Below, one piece after another: positions 5,418-5,543 of a DNA stretch of 5,543 nucleotides. The stretch spans positions 1-5,543 of the forward strand of contig JAUYFR010000363.1 in the NCBI GenBank assembly GCA_030690855.1, read 5' to 3'. The position numbers were made by a program, and so were the translations under genes. Source of the DNA: Gallionellaceae bacterium (GTDB lineage Bacteria; Pseudomonadota; Gammaproteobacteria; Burkholderiales; Gallionellaceae). Within the stretch, counting starts at the first letter, position 1, and each line of letters begins with the position of its first letter. The notes under the pieces were generated by a model, which was given only the letters and a program-made list of their open reading frames with translations, was not told the origin of the DNA and made no database searches.

Positions 5418-5543
5418 ATGAGCCAACCTAACAGCCTTTCCTACCGCGATGCCGGCGTTGATATTGATGCAGGCGACCAGCTCGTTGAAAACATCAAACC
5501 TTACGCCAAACGCACCATGCGCCCAGAGGTATTAAGTGGCATT
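5418..5543 (+). CDS. purM: PurM, phosphoribosylformylglycinamidine cyclo-ligase (AIR synthetase), N-terminal part
   Basis: The first 42 codons are present and the gene runs off the right edge. SYRDAGVDIDAGD (residues 8-20), IKPYAKRTMRPEVLSGI (26-42) and the spacing between them are the characteristic start of PurM. The enzyme is cytosolic and converts formylglycinamidine ribonucleotide and ATP to aminoimidazole ribonucleotide, the fifth step of purine synthesis; full-length members have about 345-350 residues. The gene diverges from the permease-hda operon across 218 bp. The AT-rich stretch at 5350-5400 must hold its promoter, but no box pair there is convincing; TTGTAT-N17-AACAAT (5358-5386) is the best I can offer. 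No purine riboswitch or recognisable PurR operator is visible. Confidence 0.95.
   Translation, partial: MSQPNSLSYRDAGVDIDAGDQLVENIKPYAKRTMRPEVLSGI

Noticed and set aside
5196..5426. Open frames on both strands across the perM-purM intergenic region
   Set aside because: They cross the REP-like palindrome and the start regions of two real genes, and their sequences carry no recognisable motif.
1..5543. CRISPR array, tRNA, rRNA, insertion sequence or phage module
   Set aside because: No regularly spaced direct repeats, cloverleaf, transposase or integrase motifs were seen on either strand; apart from the REP-like element the window looks like stable chromosome.

Overview
The window reads as ordinary chromosome of a motile betaproteobacterium. 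Evidence: the linked purM / PerM-type permease / hda / HAD-IB set on the right (purM, hda and perM are also near each other in E. coli), an Hda N-terminus of the 'MTQLLL...PTLENFV.GRN' type, the PurM N-terminus, and middling GC by eye. Genus cannot be fixed from the sequence.

Left end (1-360, + strand): the C-terminal 119 residues of a parvulin-type peptidyl-prolyl isomerase, followed by a strong 11-bp hairpin (383-408). A 433-bp non-coding stretch (361-793) follows. It holds a near-consensus flagellar sigma-28 (FliA) promoter at 620-646, TAAAGTTC-N11-GCCGATAT.

Centre (794-2796, + strand): a two-gene operon with an ATGA overlap. The first gene encodes a soluble PAS protein that matches the E. 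coli Aer PAS domain, residue numbers included (Asn34, Arg57, His58, Asp60, Asn85). The second encodes a membrane-hairpin chemoreceptor with tandem HAMP-like segments, a canonical MCP signalling tip and a C-terminal zinc-binding CZB domain (His375, Cys407, His434, His438). Together they look like an aerotaxis/energy-taxis receptor split over two polypeptides, in the manner of Campylobacter CetA/CetB, with a zinc or oxidant sensing module added. The sigma-28 promoter would put it under flagellar control. This is the most interesting part of the window.

Right (2817-5199, - strand): a compact operon in the order PerM-type AI-2E family permease, hda (regulatory inactivation of DnaA), HAD-IB phosphatase. 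Gaps between genes are 1 and 12 bp, and there is a plausible sigma-70 promoter at 5235-5264. It ends tail to tail with the receptor operon, 20 bp apart.

Right edge (5418-5543, + strand): the first 42 codons of purM, divergent from the permease. The 218-bp divergent region carries a 48-bp REP-like element made of two tetraloop hairpins inside an 11-bp inverted repeat (5299-5346).
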